From Dehalococcoidia bacterium (GTDB taxonomy: Bacteria > Chloroflexota > Dehalococcoidia > SZUA-161 > SpSt-899), in the NCBI GenBank assembly GCA_028711995.1, contig JAQTRE010000010.1, positions 1-45,279 on the forward strand: a DNA stretch of 45,279 bases, in the 5' to 3' direction. A program made the position numbers and the translations under genes. Below are positions 24,276-34,164 of this stretch, piece by piece. A model generated the notes under the pieces. That model searched no databases and was not told the origin of the DNA. It saw only the letters and a list, made by a program, of their open reading frames with translations. The number at the start of each line of letters is the position of its first letter. The first letter of the stretch is position 1.

Positions 24276-26267
24276 TCAAGAGAGGGAAGAAAAAGATTCC
24301 ATCACCTTCCTCAGCTCGATGATTTGATCTCTCAACAGCGCCGCCTTCTCGAACTCCAGATTTCCGGCAGCCGACTTCATCTGCGACTGGAGGCTCTTGA
24401 TCAGCCGGGTGATCTCTTCTTTAGAAAATGCCCCTGCGGCGATCTCCGGCTCTGGTTTAGCTTTGACTGCCTGCCGTAACTGATCGGTGATGTCCTTGAT
24501 GGCCTTCTTGATTCCCTCCGGCGTGATGCCATGCTCCTGGTTGTGAGCCGCCTGGATTTTGCGCCGCCGCTGGGTCTCATCGATCGCCCTGCGCATCGAA
24601 TCGGTCATCACATCGGCATACATTATAATATGGCCCTCAGCATGACGCGCCGCCCGCCCCATTGTCTGGATCAGGGCCGTATCGGATCGCAGATATCCTT
24701 CCTTATCGGCATCAAGGATGGCAACTAAACTGACTTCCGGCAAATCCAGTCCCTCCCGCAACAGGTTAATCCCCACAACCACGTCATAGACGCCGAGGCG
24801 CAAATCCCGGAGAATCTCCACCCGCTCCAGCGTAATAACCTCCGAGTGCAGATAGTGCGTTTTGATGCCCATCTCGCGAAGATAGTCGGCCAGTTCTTCG
24901 GCCATGCGCTTGGTCAGGGTGGTGACCAGGACCCTCTCCGAACGGCTCACCCGAATGTTGATCTGCTCCACCAGATCATCGATCTGCCCCTTCGTCGGCT
25001 TTATCTCCACCGTGGGATCCAGAAGCCCGGTAGGACGGATCACCTGTTCCACCACCTGCTGGCTATGCGCGTGCTCATAAGGGCCGGGGGTCGCGGAAGT
25101 GTAGACGACCTGATGGATATGGCGCTCGAACTCCTCGAAGTTCAACGGTCGATTATCCATAGCCGAAGGAAGCCGAAATCCATACTCCACCAGCACCTCT
25201 TTCCGTGACCGGTCGCCGTGATACATGCCCCGAACCTGTGGAATGGTCATGTGGGACTCATCGATGATCAGGAGAAAGTCATCGGGAAAGTAGTCGATCA
25301 GCGTCCAGGGCGAGCTCCCAGCCCCACGTCTTGCCAGATGGCGAGAGTAATTCTCCACACCGTTGCAATATCCTGTTTCCCGCAGCATCTCGATATCATA
25401 ATTGGTACGGGCCTCCAGCCGCTGCGCCTCTACCAGCTTATCCCGAGATTTGAGGTCAGCCACTCGCTGCTCCATCTCCGCCTGAATATCGATGATGGCC
25501 GCCATCAGCTTCTCCTGGGTAGTAACAAAGTGCTTGGCGGGATAAATTTCGATCTCATTCTCGTGGGACAGGATTTCCCCTGTCAGCGGATCAAAGAGGC
25601 TGATGCGTTCCACCTCATCTCCCCAGAATTCCACCCTGAAACCCAAATCTTCGTAGGCGGGCTGAATCTCCAGCGTGTCTCCCCGAATACGGAACCTGCC
25701 TCTCGCAAAGCCAACGTCGTTCCTCTCATACTGCATCTCCACCAGACGGCGGGCCAGCCGATCCCGGTTTGCCTTTTCGCCTTTCTTTATCTGCGTCACG
25801 AAGCTGAAATATTCTTCCGGTTCGCCCAATCCATAGATGCAGGAAACCGATGCGGTCACAACAACGTCGCGGCGGGCGAGCACCGACCGCGTAGCTGAAT
25901 TCCGCAGCTTATCGATCTCCTCATTGACGTCGGTTTCCTTTTCGATGTAGGTATCCGTGCGCGGGATATAAGCCTCCGGTTGGTAGTAATCATAGTAGCT
26001 GACGAAGTACTCTACCGCATTTTTTGGGAAAAACTCGCGAAATTCACTGCAAAGCTGTGCGGCCAGGGTTTTGTTATGAGAAAGGATCAGCGTCGGCTTT
26101 TGCACTCGGGCGATAACATTGGCCATGGTGAAAGTCTTCCCACTTCCGGTGACGCCCAGAAGGGTCTGGTGCCTGTAGCCTTTCCCCAAACCTTCGAGGA
26201 TCTTCTCGATGGCTTGCGGCTGATCACCGGTGGGTTGAAAATCGGAGGCGAGTTCGAATTCCGGCAT
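24276..26267 (-). CDS. uvrB: excinuclease ABC subunit B
   Basis: UvrB, 663 aa, full length. It is the damage-verification helicase of nucleotide excision repair and works with UvrA and UvrC. Visible: N-terminal [11 protein letters not shown], Walker A GVTGSGKT, the beta-hairpin region [14 protein letters not shown], Walker B LLIIDESH, helicase motif MGRAARH, and a C-terminal UVR domain that contacts UvrC (about 620-655). No ribosome binding site is obvious before the ATG. An extended -10 promoter lies about 45 bp upstream. Confidence 0.98.
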   Translation of the reverse strand: MPEFELASDFQPTGDQPQAIEKILEGLGKGYRHQTLLGVTGSGKTFTMANVIARVQKPTLILSHNKTLAAQLCSEFREFFPKNAVEYFVSYYDYYQPEAYIPRTDTYIEKETDVNEEIDKLRNSATRSVLARRDVVVTASVSCIYGLGEPEEYFSFVTQIKKGEKANRDRLARRLVEMQYERNDVGFARGRFRIRGDTLEIQPAYEDLGFRVEFWGDEVERISLFDPLTGEILSHENEIEIYPAKHFVTTQEKLMAAIIDIQAEMEQRVADLKSRDKLVEAQRLEARTNYDIEMLRETGYCNGVENYSRHLARRGAGSSPWTLIDYFPDDFLLIIDESHMTIPQVRGMYHGDRSRKEVLVEYGFRLPSAMDNRPLNFEEFERHIHQVVYTSATPGPYEHAHSQQVVEQVIRPTGLLDPTVEIKPTKGQIDDLVEQINIRVSRSERVLVTTLTKRMAEELADYLREMGIKTHYLHSEVITLERVEILRDLRLGVYDVVVGINLLREGLDLPEVSLVAILDADKEGYLRSDTALIQTMGRAARHAEGHIIMYADVMTDSMRRAIDETQRRRKIQAAHNQEHGITPEGIKKAIKDITDQLRQAVKAKPEPEIAAGAFSKEEITRLIKSLQSQMKSAAGNLEFEKAALLRDQIIELRKVMESFSSLS

Positions 26268-26308
26268 AGGATAACACTCTGGGCAGCGCGACTTCCCGAT
26301 ACTGAGTT

Positions 26309-26317
26309 ATTATATCA
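26309..26317 (-). promoter_or_regulatory. extended -10 promoter for uvrB
   Basis: TGATATAAT on the minus strand (TATAAT at 26314-26309), about 42 bp before the uvrB start. No LexA-type operator was recognised nearby. Confidence 0.55.
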
Positions 26318-26524
26318 CCATCGCTGGATAGTCAGCTTCATCAGGATCAACCAAACCGCAGTCCATTACGGGGTGGAAGTTTAGCCAACGGGAACAACCT
26401 GCGCATCATAATAGAGTCTAAAGGCTGATCAGTCCCCGGAAATACACATGGACTAACATCAACTTCCAGTCTCAAACTTAAGTCCCTTACCAAAACAACG
26501 ACCTGCCTCATTCGAACCGGCAGC

Positions 26525-26554
26525 TTGACAAACGGCCGGCTTTATCTCTACAAT
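26525..26554 (+). promoter_or_regulatory. sigma-70 promoter for the yceD-rpmF-fabD cluster
   Basis: Perfect -35 TTGACA (26525-26530), 18 bp, TACAAT (26549-26554), 25 bp before the likely start at 26580. Together with the uvrB promoter it accounts for the 312-bp divergent gap; nothing else was recognised there. Confidence 0.75.
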
Positions 26555-26579
26555 AAGCTAATCTTGGGGAGTCATATAA

Positions 26580-27086
26580 TTGGTCATGAAAATCAATGTT
26601 TCGCAGCAGCTTATGGGCCCTCTGGGTGATCGTCGCACTTATTCTATCGATGAATTCACTCCGGAAGGTTATTCTGTAAAAGCGCTCGTGACGTTGGTAC
26701 GCACTAACCGCAGCATTCTGGTGACGGGGCAAGCCAAAACCGCCAGCCACAGCATCTGCAGCCGATGTCTGGAAGAGTTCGAGCATTCGCTGGCATTCAA
26801 AATTGAAGAGGAATTTTTCCCGGCCAGAGATGTGGTAACTGATGAGCCTTTACTAACAAGCGAAGAGATCGATGGATTCACCATCGGCCAGGATCATATC
26901 ATGGACCTGAGCGAAGCAGTGCGGCAAAACATTCAGCTCAATCTCCCCATCAAAACGATCTGCCAGCCGAAGTGTGCTGGATTATGTCAACAATGTGGCC
27001 ATAATCTAAACCATGGCCCCTGCCATTGTTCGGAAGAGCCTGCTGATCCTCGCTGGTCTGCCTTGCGAGAGATACTCTCCAGATAA
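26580..27086 (+). CDS. yceD: YceD/DUF177 family protein
   Basis: 168-aa member of the DUF177 family, usually encoded just before rpmF and linked to ribosome (23S rRNA) maturation in several bacteria. The cysteine pattern is typical: CSRCLEEFE near residue 60 and a C-terminal CQPKCAGLCQQCGHN run that may bind zinc. TTG 26580 is chosen since GGGGAG lies 8 nt upstream; ATG 26586 is two codons later. It heads a ribosome and fatty-acid gene cluster. Confidence 0.92.
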   Translation: MVMKINVSQQLMGPLGDRRTYSIDEFTPEGYSVKALVTLVRTNRSILVTGQAKTASHSICSRCLEEFEHSLAFKIEEEFFPARDVVTDEPLLTSEEIDGFTIGQDHIMDLSEAVRQNIQLNLPIKTICQPKCAGLCQQCGHNLNHGPCHCSEEPADPRWSALREILSR

Positions 27087-27120
27087 AATGGCCGGAAGAA
27101 AAAAGCGAGGTTGAAACTAC

Positions 27121-27309
27121 ATGGCATTACCCAAAAGAAAAACATCAAAGTGCCGACAGGCAACAAGGCAAAGTCACCGAGCCTATCCTATTCCCAGCTT
27201 ATCCGAATGCCCACAGTGTCATACTCCGAAACCTCCCCACCAGGTATGCCCGGTCTGCGGAACTTATCGGGGAAGAGACGTAACCCAGGTCAACAAGACC
27301 AAGGCATAA
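27121..27309 (+). CDS. rpmF: 50S ribosomal protein L32
   Basis: L32, 62 aa. It shows the standard ALPKRKTSK opening, then a zinc ribbon with two CxxC pairs (CPQC and CPVC) and a TYRGRDV segment. It is 34 bp after yceD, the usual order. Having all four cysteines, this is the zinc-binding form. Confidence 0.97.
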   Translation: MALPKRKTSKCRQATRQSHRAYPIPSLSECPQCHTPKPPHQVCPVCGTYRGRDVTQVNKTKA

Positions 27310-27418
27310 TCAAATGGAGATCATATTCGATCATCCTGCCTACAACACCGGCGAGGAAAGGCAACCCTGACAGCGTCAACACCCAGCCGAATCACAAATT
27401 CACGTGCGGCGGTGATCA

Positions 27419-28357
27419 ATGAATAGGATAGCGTTCGTTTTTCCTGGCCAGGGATCGCAGAAAGTGGGTATGGGGGTTGATCTGGTCAATCAATCACCGG
27501 CAGCCAGACGCATCTTTGAAGAAGCCGATGACGCGCTGGGATTTTCAATATCCAAACTCTGCTTCGATGGCCCCGAGGAGAAGCTTCGTCAAACAATCAA
27601 CACCCAGCCAGCGGTGATGACCGCCAGCTTGGCCTTTCTGCAGGCAGCCTTTGGAAACGGGCATCACATTCAGCCTGCCTTCGTCGCCGGGCACAGCCTG
27701 GGTGAGTTTACCGCACTGGTAGCCGCAGGTGTGCTCAGCTTTTCCGAAGGCATCCGCCTGGTTCAGGAACGCGCTCGCCTGATGCAGGAAGCCGGTGAGA
27801 ACCGGCCCGGCGGCATGGCGGCCATTATCGGACTCGATCTGGTAACTCTGGAAGAGGTTTGTCAGGAAACCGGCACCCAGATCGCGAACCTTAATTGCCC
27901 GGAGCAAATCGCTATCAGCGGCACGCATAACGGTCTGGCCTGGGCGATGGACCTGGCCAAGGCCAGAGGAGCCAAAAGGGTTATTCGACTCGAGGTGGGC
28001 GGCGCCTTCCACTCTTATCTGATGAAGCCCGCGGCCAAAGGTTTAGCCAAGGCCGTTTCTCAGTTTGAGTTCCACCAGGCAGCGATTCCAATCGTGGCCA
28101 ATACCACAGCCGAGCCCAAATCAACCGCCAAAGAAATGAGAGAGGAGATTGTGAACCAGGTATGCGGCTGCGTCCGCTGGCAATCCTCAATCGAATACAT
28201 GATCAGTTCAGGAGTAGACACCTTTATTGAGATTGGCCCCGGCCAGGTACTTACCGGGTTGATAAAAAGGATCAACAGCGAGGTAAGGGTCATCAACATC
28301 AACGATGTGGCCTCTATCTCAGCCATACATTCTCAGGATTTGCTGTCGCCAGTTTGA
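27419..28357 (+). CDS. fabD: malonyl-CoA:ACP transacylase
   Basis: FabD, 312 aa. It loads malonyl groups on acyl carrier protein for fatty-acid synthesis. Visible: FVFPGQGSQ at the N-terminus, the catalytic GHSLGE with Ser93, and the GGAFHSYLM segment holding the catalytic His. It follows rpmF after 109 bp, whereas many bacteria place plsX and fabH between these genes; neither is present here. The ribosome binding site is weak. Confidence 0.97.
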   Translation: MNRIAFVFPGQGSQKVGMGVDLVNQSPAARRIFEEADDALGFSISKLCFDGPEEKLRQTINTQPAVMTASLAFLQAAFGNGHHIQPAFVAGHSLGEFTALVAAGVLSFSEGIRLVQERARLMQEAGENRPGGMAAIIGLDLVTLEEVCQETGTQIANLNCPEQIAISGTHNGLAWAMDLAKARGAKRVIRLEVGGAFHSYLMKPAAKGLAKAVSQFEFHQAAIPIVANTTAEPKSTAKEMREEIVNQVCGCVRWQSSIEYMISSGVDTFIEIGPGQVLTGLIKRINSEVRVININDVASISAIHSQDLLSPV

Positions 28358-28446
28358 ACGGAGTAATCACTCCCTCCCCATTCGCTCGTGCTAATAAAGT
28401 CGCTGCCCTTTCTTGGACTTAACTAAATAATGAGAGTTTTAACTAC

Positions 28447-28863
28447 ATGGTCAGTTCTCGAAGAAAAGCCAGAATAATCGCCTTACAGGCCTTATACGAA
28501 TTTGACTGCGTGGGACACGATCCCATTGCTTCTATCCTGCGCGCGACCCAGGAGAAATCCGTTTCAGAGGATATCGCCCTCTTCGCCCAACAAATCGTCA
28601 GCGGGGTGCTGGAAAACACAGAGGAACTCGATAGCCAGATCCACAAGTTCGCGCCAAGCTTCCCAGTAGAACAGCTTGCGCTGATTGATCGAGCGATATT
28701 GCGTCTGGCCATTTTTGAGTTGATGATCGATGGCAGCGTACCGGTCAAAGTAGCCATAAACGAGGCCGTGGAACTGGCAAAATCGTTTGGCAGCAGAAAC
28801 TCTTCAAGGTTCGTCAACGGAGTTCTAGGTTCTGTCAGTGCGACCCTTGTACAACAGCGCTAG
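28447..28863 (+). CDS. nusB: transcription antitermination factor NusB
   Basis: NusB, 138 aa, an all-helical RNA-binding protein that joins NusE in rRNA antitermination. It has the expected [16 protein letters not shown] start, [23 protein letters not shown] in the middle, and the [14 protein letters not shown] motif. ATG at 28447 is preceded by no strong Shine-Dalgarno. Confidence 0.95.
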   Translation: MVSSRRKARIIALQALYEFDCVGHDPIASILRATQEKSVSEDIALFAQQIVSGVLENTEELDSQIHKFAPSFPVEQLALIDRAILRLAIFELMIDGSVPVKVAINEAVELAKSFGSRNSSRFVNGVLGSVSATLVQQR

Positions 28864-28869
28864 TTTTCA

Positions 28870-28878
28870 TGCTATAAT
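28870..28878 (+). promoter_or_regulatory. extended -10 promoter for acpP
   Basis: TGCTATAAT (TATAAT 28873-28878) just after nusB, followed by a strong AGGGAGG (28896-28902) and the acpP ATG at 28910. This would let acpP be expressed more highly than the upstream genes. Confidence 0.6.
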
Positions 28879-28909
28879 CACCTTTGAAATCTTTCAGGGA
28901 GGAAAAAGA

Positions 28910-29170
28910 ATGGCCACAGTGTTTGAGCGGGTGAAAAAAATTGTAGTGGAGCAACTTGGTGTCGAAGAAGATGAAGTCACCATGGACGCTTCATTCGCTG
29001 ATGACCTCAATGCGGATTCCCTCGATCTGGTTGAGCTGGTAATGGCCTTCGAGGAAGAATTCGGAAAAGACAACGAGCCCTTTGAGATACCCGATGAAGA
29101 CGCAGAGAATCTCCGCGGCGTGAAAGATGCGGTTGAGTATCTGAAAGAACACGGATTCGAGGACGAATAA
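28910..29170 (+). CDS. acpP: acyl carrier protein
   Basis: ACP, 86 aa, acidic four-helix carrier of growing acyl chains. The phosphopantetheine attachment Ser37 is in [15 protein letters not shown], the classical DSL motif. The start was chosen by the strong ribosome binding site 7 nt upstream, excluding an extension to 28838. It closes the fab/nusB cluster and is followed by a terminator at 29313. Confidence 0.97.
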   Translation: MATVFERVKKIVVEQLGVEEDEVTMDASFADDLNADSLDLVELVMAFEEEFGKDNEPFEIPDEDAENLRGVKDAVEYLKEHGFEDE

Positions 29171-29312
29171 ATAACGACGATGGTCATGAAAACCGCTCTT
29201 CCTCTCCCATCAACTGAATCCGGAACAAAAAAGGTGGAGCTATGGATACTGGCGGTGAAGCATTATCGGAGTGCGTCCTAACCGAATTTTCGGGGTCAAA
29301 TAACATAAAGCA

Positions 29313-29340
29313 CACGGCCGTCTCCGGCCGTGGTCTTTTA
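29313..29340 (+). terminator. intrinsic terminator after acpP
   Basis: Perfect 8-bp stem (CACGGCCG/CGGCCGTG, 29313-29332) with TCTC loop, followed by GTCTTTTATT. It sits about 140 bp after acpP and 27 bp before the glycosylase gene. Confidence 0.8.
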
Positions 29341-29366
29341 TTACTCTCATCCAGAGAGGCGCGGAT

Positions 29367-29960
29367 GTGACGTTACTAGCTGATTTATGTGATGAAATCT
29401 CCCAATGTCGAGACTGCGAACTGGCAGGATGCCGAAATCATGTAGTGCCTGGTGAAGGGGCGGAAAATGCTGAAATCATGTTTGTTGGCGAAGCACCAGG
29501 ATTCCATGAAGATCAGCAGGGTCGACCTTTCGTGGGGGCGGCGGGGAAATTCCTTGATCAACTGCTGACTTCAATCAATCTCGACCGAAGGCAGGTGTAT
29601 ATCTGCAACGTCATCAAATGTCGGCCTCCGGAGAACCGCGATCCGCTCCCCAAAGAAATAGAGGCCTGCCGGAAATGGCTGGACCGCCAGATCGAAGTTA
29701 TCGCCCCAAAGGCAATTGTCACACTGGGACGCCACTCCATGGCCAAATTCTTTCCCGGGGCCAGCATCAGCAAAATTCACGGCACGGCCCTGAAGAGTAA
29801 CGGCCGAATTTTCTTTGCCATGTACCATCCCGCAGCGGCTCTGCATCAGCAAAGCCTGCGCAAGACCATCGAAGCGGATATACTCAAGCTCCCGGAGATT
29901 CTGGCCCAGCTCGAGGATACCAAACCGCAGCCCGAGCCCAAACAGCTCAGCATGTTTTGA
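29367..29960 (+). CDS. type-4 uracil-DNA glycosylase ([4Fe-4S])
   Basis: Family 4 uracil-DNA glycosylase, 197 aa. It removes uracil from DNA to start base-excision repair. The iron-sulphur ligands are visible: Cys14 and Cys17 (CRDC), then the Cys in VIKCRPPENRDP and the one in EACRKWL. The catalytic motif GEAPGFHEDQQGRPFVG and the HPAAALHQ loop are intact. The last six residues, KQLSMF, fit the sliding-clamp-binding consensus QL(S/D)LF and may tether the enzyme to DnaN. It starts with GTG after a GAGG-type site. Confidence 0.95.
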   Translation: MTLLADLCDEISQCRDCELAGCRNHVVPGEGAENAEIMFVGEAPGFHEDQQGRPFVGAAGKFLDQLLTSINLDRRQVYICNVIKCRPPENRDPLPKEIEACRKWLDRQIEVIAPKAIVTLGRHSMAKFFPGASISKIHGTALKSNGRIFFAMYHPAAALHQQSLRKTIEADILKLPEILAQLEDTKPQPEPKQLSMF

Positions 29961-30013
29961 TCGGTTGCCATAGAGAGCCTCATTTTCCACAGGACTCTTG
30001 GAATGATGTGCAT

Positions 30014-32344
30014 ATGACCAGGCGCAATGTGAAGCGAAAGAGAGCCACAGCAAAATCAAAAGGAAATGGCAAAGGTCCAGGCGCCATACGCTCCTTTATA
30101 TCCAATCTGTCTTACAAAGTGGGAGCCGTTGTTCTCACAGCCCTTCTTGCCAGCGGAGCACTCTTCATCGCACTCGAGGTCGGGGGCACGGATCTCCTCA
30201 AGGCATTGGGCTTCGGATGGATTCCCATCATCATATGGATTGTGATCGTCATCGCTATTATATGGCAAGACCGTATCAGCAGCATGCGAAAGTACTGGAA
30301 CTGCTGGATCGGAGCCCTCATCCTCAGCACTGCTCTTCTGGGCATAATGGCCTTGTTTCGTCCCGCGATCACCATCGCTGATGTCTCCCTAGCCGATGAG
30401 GACGTCACACTGGCCGGCTCTGTGGGGCGATTTATCCGCGGCGAATCTTACAGTTGGGCGCATCTGATGAGCCTGGTTGTTCTTGGCACGGTCTTCATCA
30501 TCCCCAGACACTCCTTTGACTTCGCCATAAAAGCATGCCGGTTTTCCTGGGACATGAGCCGAAAACTCCTCGTCCTGCTTGCAACCAAATCATGGCCTTT
30601 TATCAAGCAGATACCGGGATGGATACTCTCCGCCGCTCGCTTCATATGGGCCAAAATAGGTTCTCTCTTACGTCCCAATCCGGATGCAGAGAAAGCGCCT
30701 GAAGCATCGAAGAGCAAAGAGGGAACAAAGAAACCGGTGGGACGATCCTTAAGAAGAACCCGAAAGCCCTCTCCGGAAATGGTCGCCGTCCCGGCGGCAG
30801 AACCGGAGGAAACGCCGATAGATGAAGTGATCATTTCTCTTGATACCAACCGGGAATTGCCCCCCATTGAGATTCTGGACGAATCTCCCAAGACCAGCTT
30901 CGCGCAAGCCAATAACGATGATCGCGCCCGGATCATTGAGGAAGCGCTCTCCAGTTATGGCGTCGATGCCAAAGTGCAGCAGGTCAATCCGGGACCTTCG
31001 GTCACTCAATTCGGCATAGAACCGGGATGGGATCGCAAATACAAGAAGATTGTCGAAAAGGACCTAAACGGCAAGCCCAAACTCGATAAGAACGGCAACC
31101 CGAAAACACATCAAGAAGAAATATCGAAAACCCGAGTCAAAGTGGAGCGCATTACCGCGCTTGCCAATAACCTCGCACTGGCATTGGCTGTCTCCGATAT
31201 TCGAATTGAAGCGCCGGTGCCCGGAAAGGCACTAGTGGGGATCGAAGTTCCCAATGTGAGCACTGCCATCGTCTCTCTGCGCAGTGTTATTGAGAGTCCT
31301 TCCTTTCAAAAGATCGCCGCCAAGTCCAGCCTGGCCATCGCTTTGGGGCTGGGTGCCGGGGGAGAGGCGTCCTCCGGCGACCTGGCCAAGATGCCCCATT
31401 TGCTCATCGCCGGCGCTACCGGAAGCGGGAAAAGCGTTTGCCTCAACTGCATCGTGAGCTGCATTCTCTCACAGACTACACCGTATGAAGTGCGACTGCT
31501 TCTCATTGACCCCAAGAGAGTTGAGATGGTGGCCTTTAATGATGTTCCCCACCTGATAACCCCAGTGGTAGTAGAATCCGATCAAGCAGTCGATAGCCTG
31601 AGACGGTTAACGGCGGAAATGGACATCCGCTACCGTAAGTTCGCCTCCGTTGGAGTCCGCAATATCGAGACTTACAACAAGAGCCCCAGAGTCGCCGAGA
31701 AAATACCCTACATCGTAGCCGTAATCGATGAGCTCGCCGACCTGATGATGACCACACCGGATATCGTCGAGCCCTTGATCTGCCGGCTGGCTCAGCTGGC
31801 GCGGGCCACTGGAATCCATCTCATCATAGCCACTCAGCGGCCATCGGTGGATGTCATCACCGGGCTCATCAAGGCCAACTTTCCCACCCGGATCAGTTTC
31901 GCCGTCGTTTCCTCGATCGATTCCCGCACCATTCTCGATTCAATTGGCGCCGAGAAACTTCTGGGGAAGGGCGATATGCTTTACCTCCCTTCGGACGTCA
32001 GCAAGCCAAAACGAATCAGGGGATGTTATGTATCCGATGAAGAAATGGAACGTTTGGTGGGTTTTTGGAAAAAATGGGCGGCAAGGCATTTCCCCCCGGA
32101 AGCAGATCATGTAGCAAAGGATTTTGCTGCCCTGCCTGTTGAGAGATTGGACATAGATCCCCTCCTGGAAAAAGCCAGGCAGTTATGCGAGGAGGCCAGT
32201 CACGTTTCTGCCTCTCTCCTCCAGCGCAAGCTTCATATCGGCTATCAACGAGCTTCTCGAATCATGGAGCAGCTCGAAGTGGAAGGACTACTTGAATCCG
32301 GGGAATCCGATGATTTTGAAAATCCTTGGGAGGGGGAACCATGA
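30014..32344 (+). CDS. ftsK: FtsK/SpoIIIE DNA translocase
   Basis: FtsK, 776 aa. It pumps DNA through the closing septum and assists chromosome dimer resolution. There are four N-terminal membrane helices (about 35-170) and a linker with Pro/Lys-rich segments (about 220-290). The motor domain has Walker A GATGSGKS near 467 and Walker B VIDELADLM near 570, plus IATQRPSVDVITG. The C-terminal gamma winged helix (about 715-765, KLHIGYQRASRIMEQLE) would read polar DNA motifs. ATG 30014 was preferred to the in-frame TTG at 29957, since a basic MTRRNVKRKR start precedes the membrane segments. It overlaps the accD-accA gene by 4 bp (ATGA). Confidence 0.96.
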   Translation: MTRRNVKRKRATAKSKGNGKGPGAIRSFISNLSYKVGAVVLTALLASGALFIALEVGGTDLLKALGFGWIPIIIWIVIVIAIIWQDRISSMRKYWNCWIGALILSTALLGIMALFRPAITIADVSLADEDVTLAGSVGRFIRGESYSWAHLMSLVVLGTVFIIPRHSFDFAIKACRFSWDMSRKLLVLLATKSWPFIKQIPGWILSAARFIWAKIGSLLRPNPDAEKAPEASKSKEGTKKPVGRSLRRTRKPSPEMVAVPAAEPEETPIDEVIISLDTNRELPPIEILDESPKTSFAQANNDDRARIIEEALSSYGVDAKVQQVNPGPSVTQFGIEPGWDRKYKKIVEKDLNGKPKLDKNGNPKTHQEEISKTRVKVERITALANNLALALAVSDIRIEAPVPGKALVGIEVPNVSTAIVSLRSVIESPSFQKIAAKSSLAIALGLGAGGEASSGDLAKMPHLLIAGATGSGKSVCLNCIVSCILSQTTPYEVRLLLIDPKRVEMVAFNDVPHLITPVVVESDQAVDSLRRLTAEMDIRYRKFASVGVRNIETYNKSPRVAEKIPYIVAVIDELADLMMTTPDIVEPLICRLAQLARATGIHLIIATQRPSVDVITGLIKANFPTRISFAVVSSIDSRTILDSIGAEKLLGKGDMLYLPSDVSKPKRIRGCYVSDEEMERLVGFWKKWAARHFPPEADHVAKDFAALPVERLDIDPLLEKARQLCEEASHVSASLLQRKLHIGYQRASRIMEQLEVEGLLESGESDDFENPWEGEP

Positions 32345-34161
32345 AGCAAATGATTTCATATGTGACCTACGTTGTAGAAAGAAAGAGGCAGCGGAATAGA
32401 AGACCCAAGTATCTTTTTCTGAATCCCATGAAGCGATTGCCGGAAGAGGAAGCTCAGTGTGTTTCTTGCGGCGCTGATCTGGCCAAATCCGAGCTGTATC
32501 AGCAATATCGCGTCTGTGAAGAGTGCCGATTTCATCACAGCATCTCGGCCTTGGAAAGGATACAGCTCCTGGCCGATCCAAACAGTTTTCAAAAAATTCA
32601 CCGAACCCAAGCGACTTCAAGTTCAGCCCAGCTCCCGGGGAATGTTTCCTATCAGGAGCGCATCCACGAAGCCCAAAGGAGAACCGGGCTCTCCGAGGCA
32701 GTGGTGACGGGCATCTGCACCATCGGCGGCAATCCGACGGTTCTGGTGGTGCTGGACTTTGGCTTCCTGGGCGGAAACATGGGCATCGTGGTCGGCGAGC
32801 GGATCGCCATGGCTTTTGAAACCGCAGTGAAGAAGAAGCTCCCTGTGATTACAGTCGTCTCATCGGGCGGGGCCAGAATCGAAGAAGGGGTTCTTTCTCT
32901 GATGCAAATGGCCAAGACGGTAGCCGCAGCCAAAAAGCTCCACGATAATCGATTGCCCCATATTTCCATCCTGACTCACCCCACTACCGGTGAAGTCTAT
33001 GCCAGTTTCGCCAGCCTGGGAGATATGATTATCGCTGAGCCAAAGGCAATGGTCGGATTTGCTCCGATACGAGTGGCGGAGTGGGCAAGCGAAAACCAGA
33101 TCACGGAGATCGAACACACTTCCGAATCACACCTCGATCATGGCCTGATTGACCAGATCGTTGATCGAACCCGATTGCGCCACTTCATCTCAACGGTCCT
33201 CGACATGCTGAGCTCCAGATACCGCTTGGGAATGCGAAAAAAAGTCAGCCCTTACATGGCGCCCACCCATCCCCAGGAACAGGCCTGGGAAGCCATTCAG
33301 CTGGCCAGACATGAGGAACGGCCTACAGCTATGGACTATATCTCCCGCATCACCTCCACCTTCATCGAAATCCATGGGGACCGATCTTACAGTGACGACC
33401 CGGCGATTGTGTGCGGTCTGGCTGAATTCGGAGGGGAAGCCGTCATCGTCATCGGGCAACAGCGAGACCACAACGAAGGACATGCCGGACCGGAGGGATT
33501 CCGCAAGGCCAAGCGAGCCATGCGCCTGGCGGCCAAGTTCAATCTGCCGCTCATCAATCTCATCGATACCCCCGGCGCCTATCCGGGTCCGGAATCGGAG
33601 GAAAGGGGAATCGGACATGCGATTGCTTCAACCATTGCCCTTCTCTTCGAGCTGCCCGTGCCGGTGATTTCGGTGATCATCGGACAGGGAGGCAGCGAGG
33701 GCGCTCTGGCGCTCGGAATCGCCAATCGAACTCTTATTATGGAAAATGCCTTCTTTTCAGTGATCTCACCGGAGAGGGCTGCCTCGATCTTCTTCCGGGA
33801 TGTCAAAAGAGCAGAAGAACTCGCGGTGGCTCTAAGGCTCACAGCTGCCGATTGCAGTGAGCTTGGGGTGATTGACATCGTAGTGCCGGAGCCTGCAGGA
33901 GGAGCCCACACCGACCCGGAAGAAGCCGCCCGCTTACTGAAGAACGTCATCCTTCGGGAATTGCTTCAGATTCAAACCCAATCCCCCAAAACGCTGATCG
34001 ACTCCAGATATGAGCGATTTCGGCATGGCAAAGAGGGCACCAGATTCTTGAAACGAGTCTTTTCCAAGCAAACAACACAATTTCAGAATCTGCTCCAGAG
34101 CGTAAGTGAGATGAGGCAGCATCTCGGAGAAAAACCCGAAGGTGAGAGAATGGCCGATTAA
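32341..34161 (+). CDS. accDA: fused acetyl-CoA carboxylase carboxyltransferase, AccD-AccA
   Basis: 606-aa single chain joining the beta (AccD, about 1-295) and alpha (AccA, about 300-606) carboxyltransferase subunits, which are separate in E. coli. It transfers CO2 from carboxybiotin to acetyl-CoA, giving malonyl-CoA for FabD. The AccD zinc finger is seen as Cys40, Cys43, Cys59 and Cys62. Beta oxyanion-hole segments (GFLGGNMGIVVGE, SSGGARIEEGV) and alpha segments (IGQQRDHNEGHAGPEG, DTPGAYPG, GQGGSEGALA) are present. The ATG has GGGAGGGGG upstream and overlaps the ftsK stop. Confidence 0.96.
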   Translation: MKQMISYVTYVVERKRQRNRRPKYLFLNPMKRLPEEEAQCVSCGADLAKSELYQQYRVCEECRFHHSISALERIQLLADPNSFQKIHRTQATSSSAQLPGNVSYQERIHEAQRRTGLSEAVVTGICTIGGNPTVLVVLDFGFLGGNMGIVVGERIAMAFETAVKKKLPVITVVSSGGARIEEGVLSLMQMAKTVAAAKKLHDNRLPHISILTHPTTGEVYASFASLGDMIIAEPKAMVGFAPIRVAEWASENQITEIEHTSESHLDHGLIDQIVDRTRLRHFISTVLDMLSSRYRLGMRKKVSPYMAPTHPQEQAWEAIQLARHEERPTAMDYISRITSTFIEIHGDRSYSDDPAIVCGLAEFGGEAVIVIGQQRDHNEGHAGPEGFRKAKRAMRLAAKFNLPLINLIDTPGAYPGPESEERGIGHAIASTIALLFELPVPVISVIIGQGGSEGALALGIANRTLIMENAFFSVISPERAASIFFRDVKRAEELAVALRLTAADCSELGVIDIVVPEPAGGAHTDPEEAARLLKNVILRELLQIQTQSPKTLIDSRYERFRHGKEGTRFLKRVFSKQTTQFQNLLQSVSEMRQHLGEKPEGERMAD

Positions 34162-34164
34162 GGC

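Noticed and set aside
27314-27364. Short frame between rpmF and fabD as a remnant of plsX
   Set aside because: Only 16 codons, with no similarity to PlsX.
29242-29370. 42-codon frame between acpP and the glycosylase, with an AAGGTGGAG site
   Set aside because: It runs straight through the acpP terminator hairpin and has no recognisable features; coding is unlikely, though it overlaps the next GTG start.
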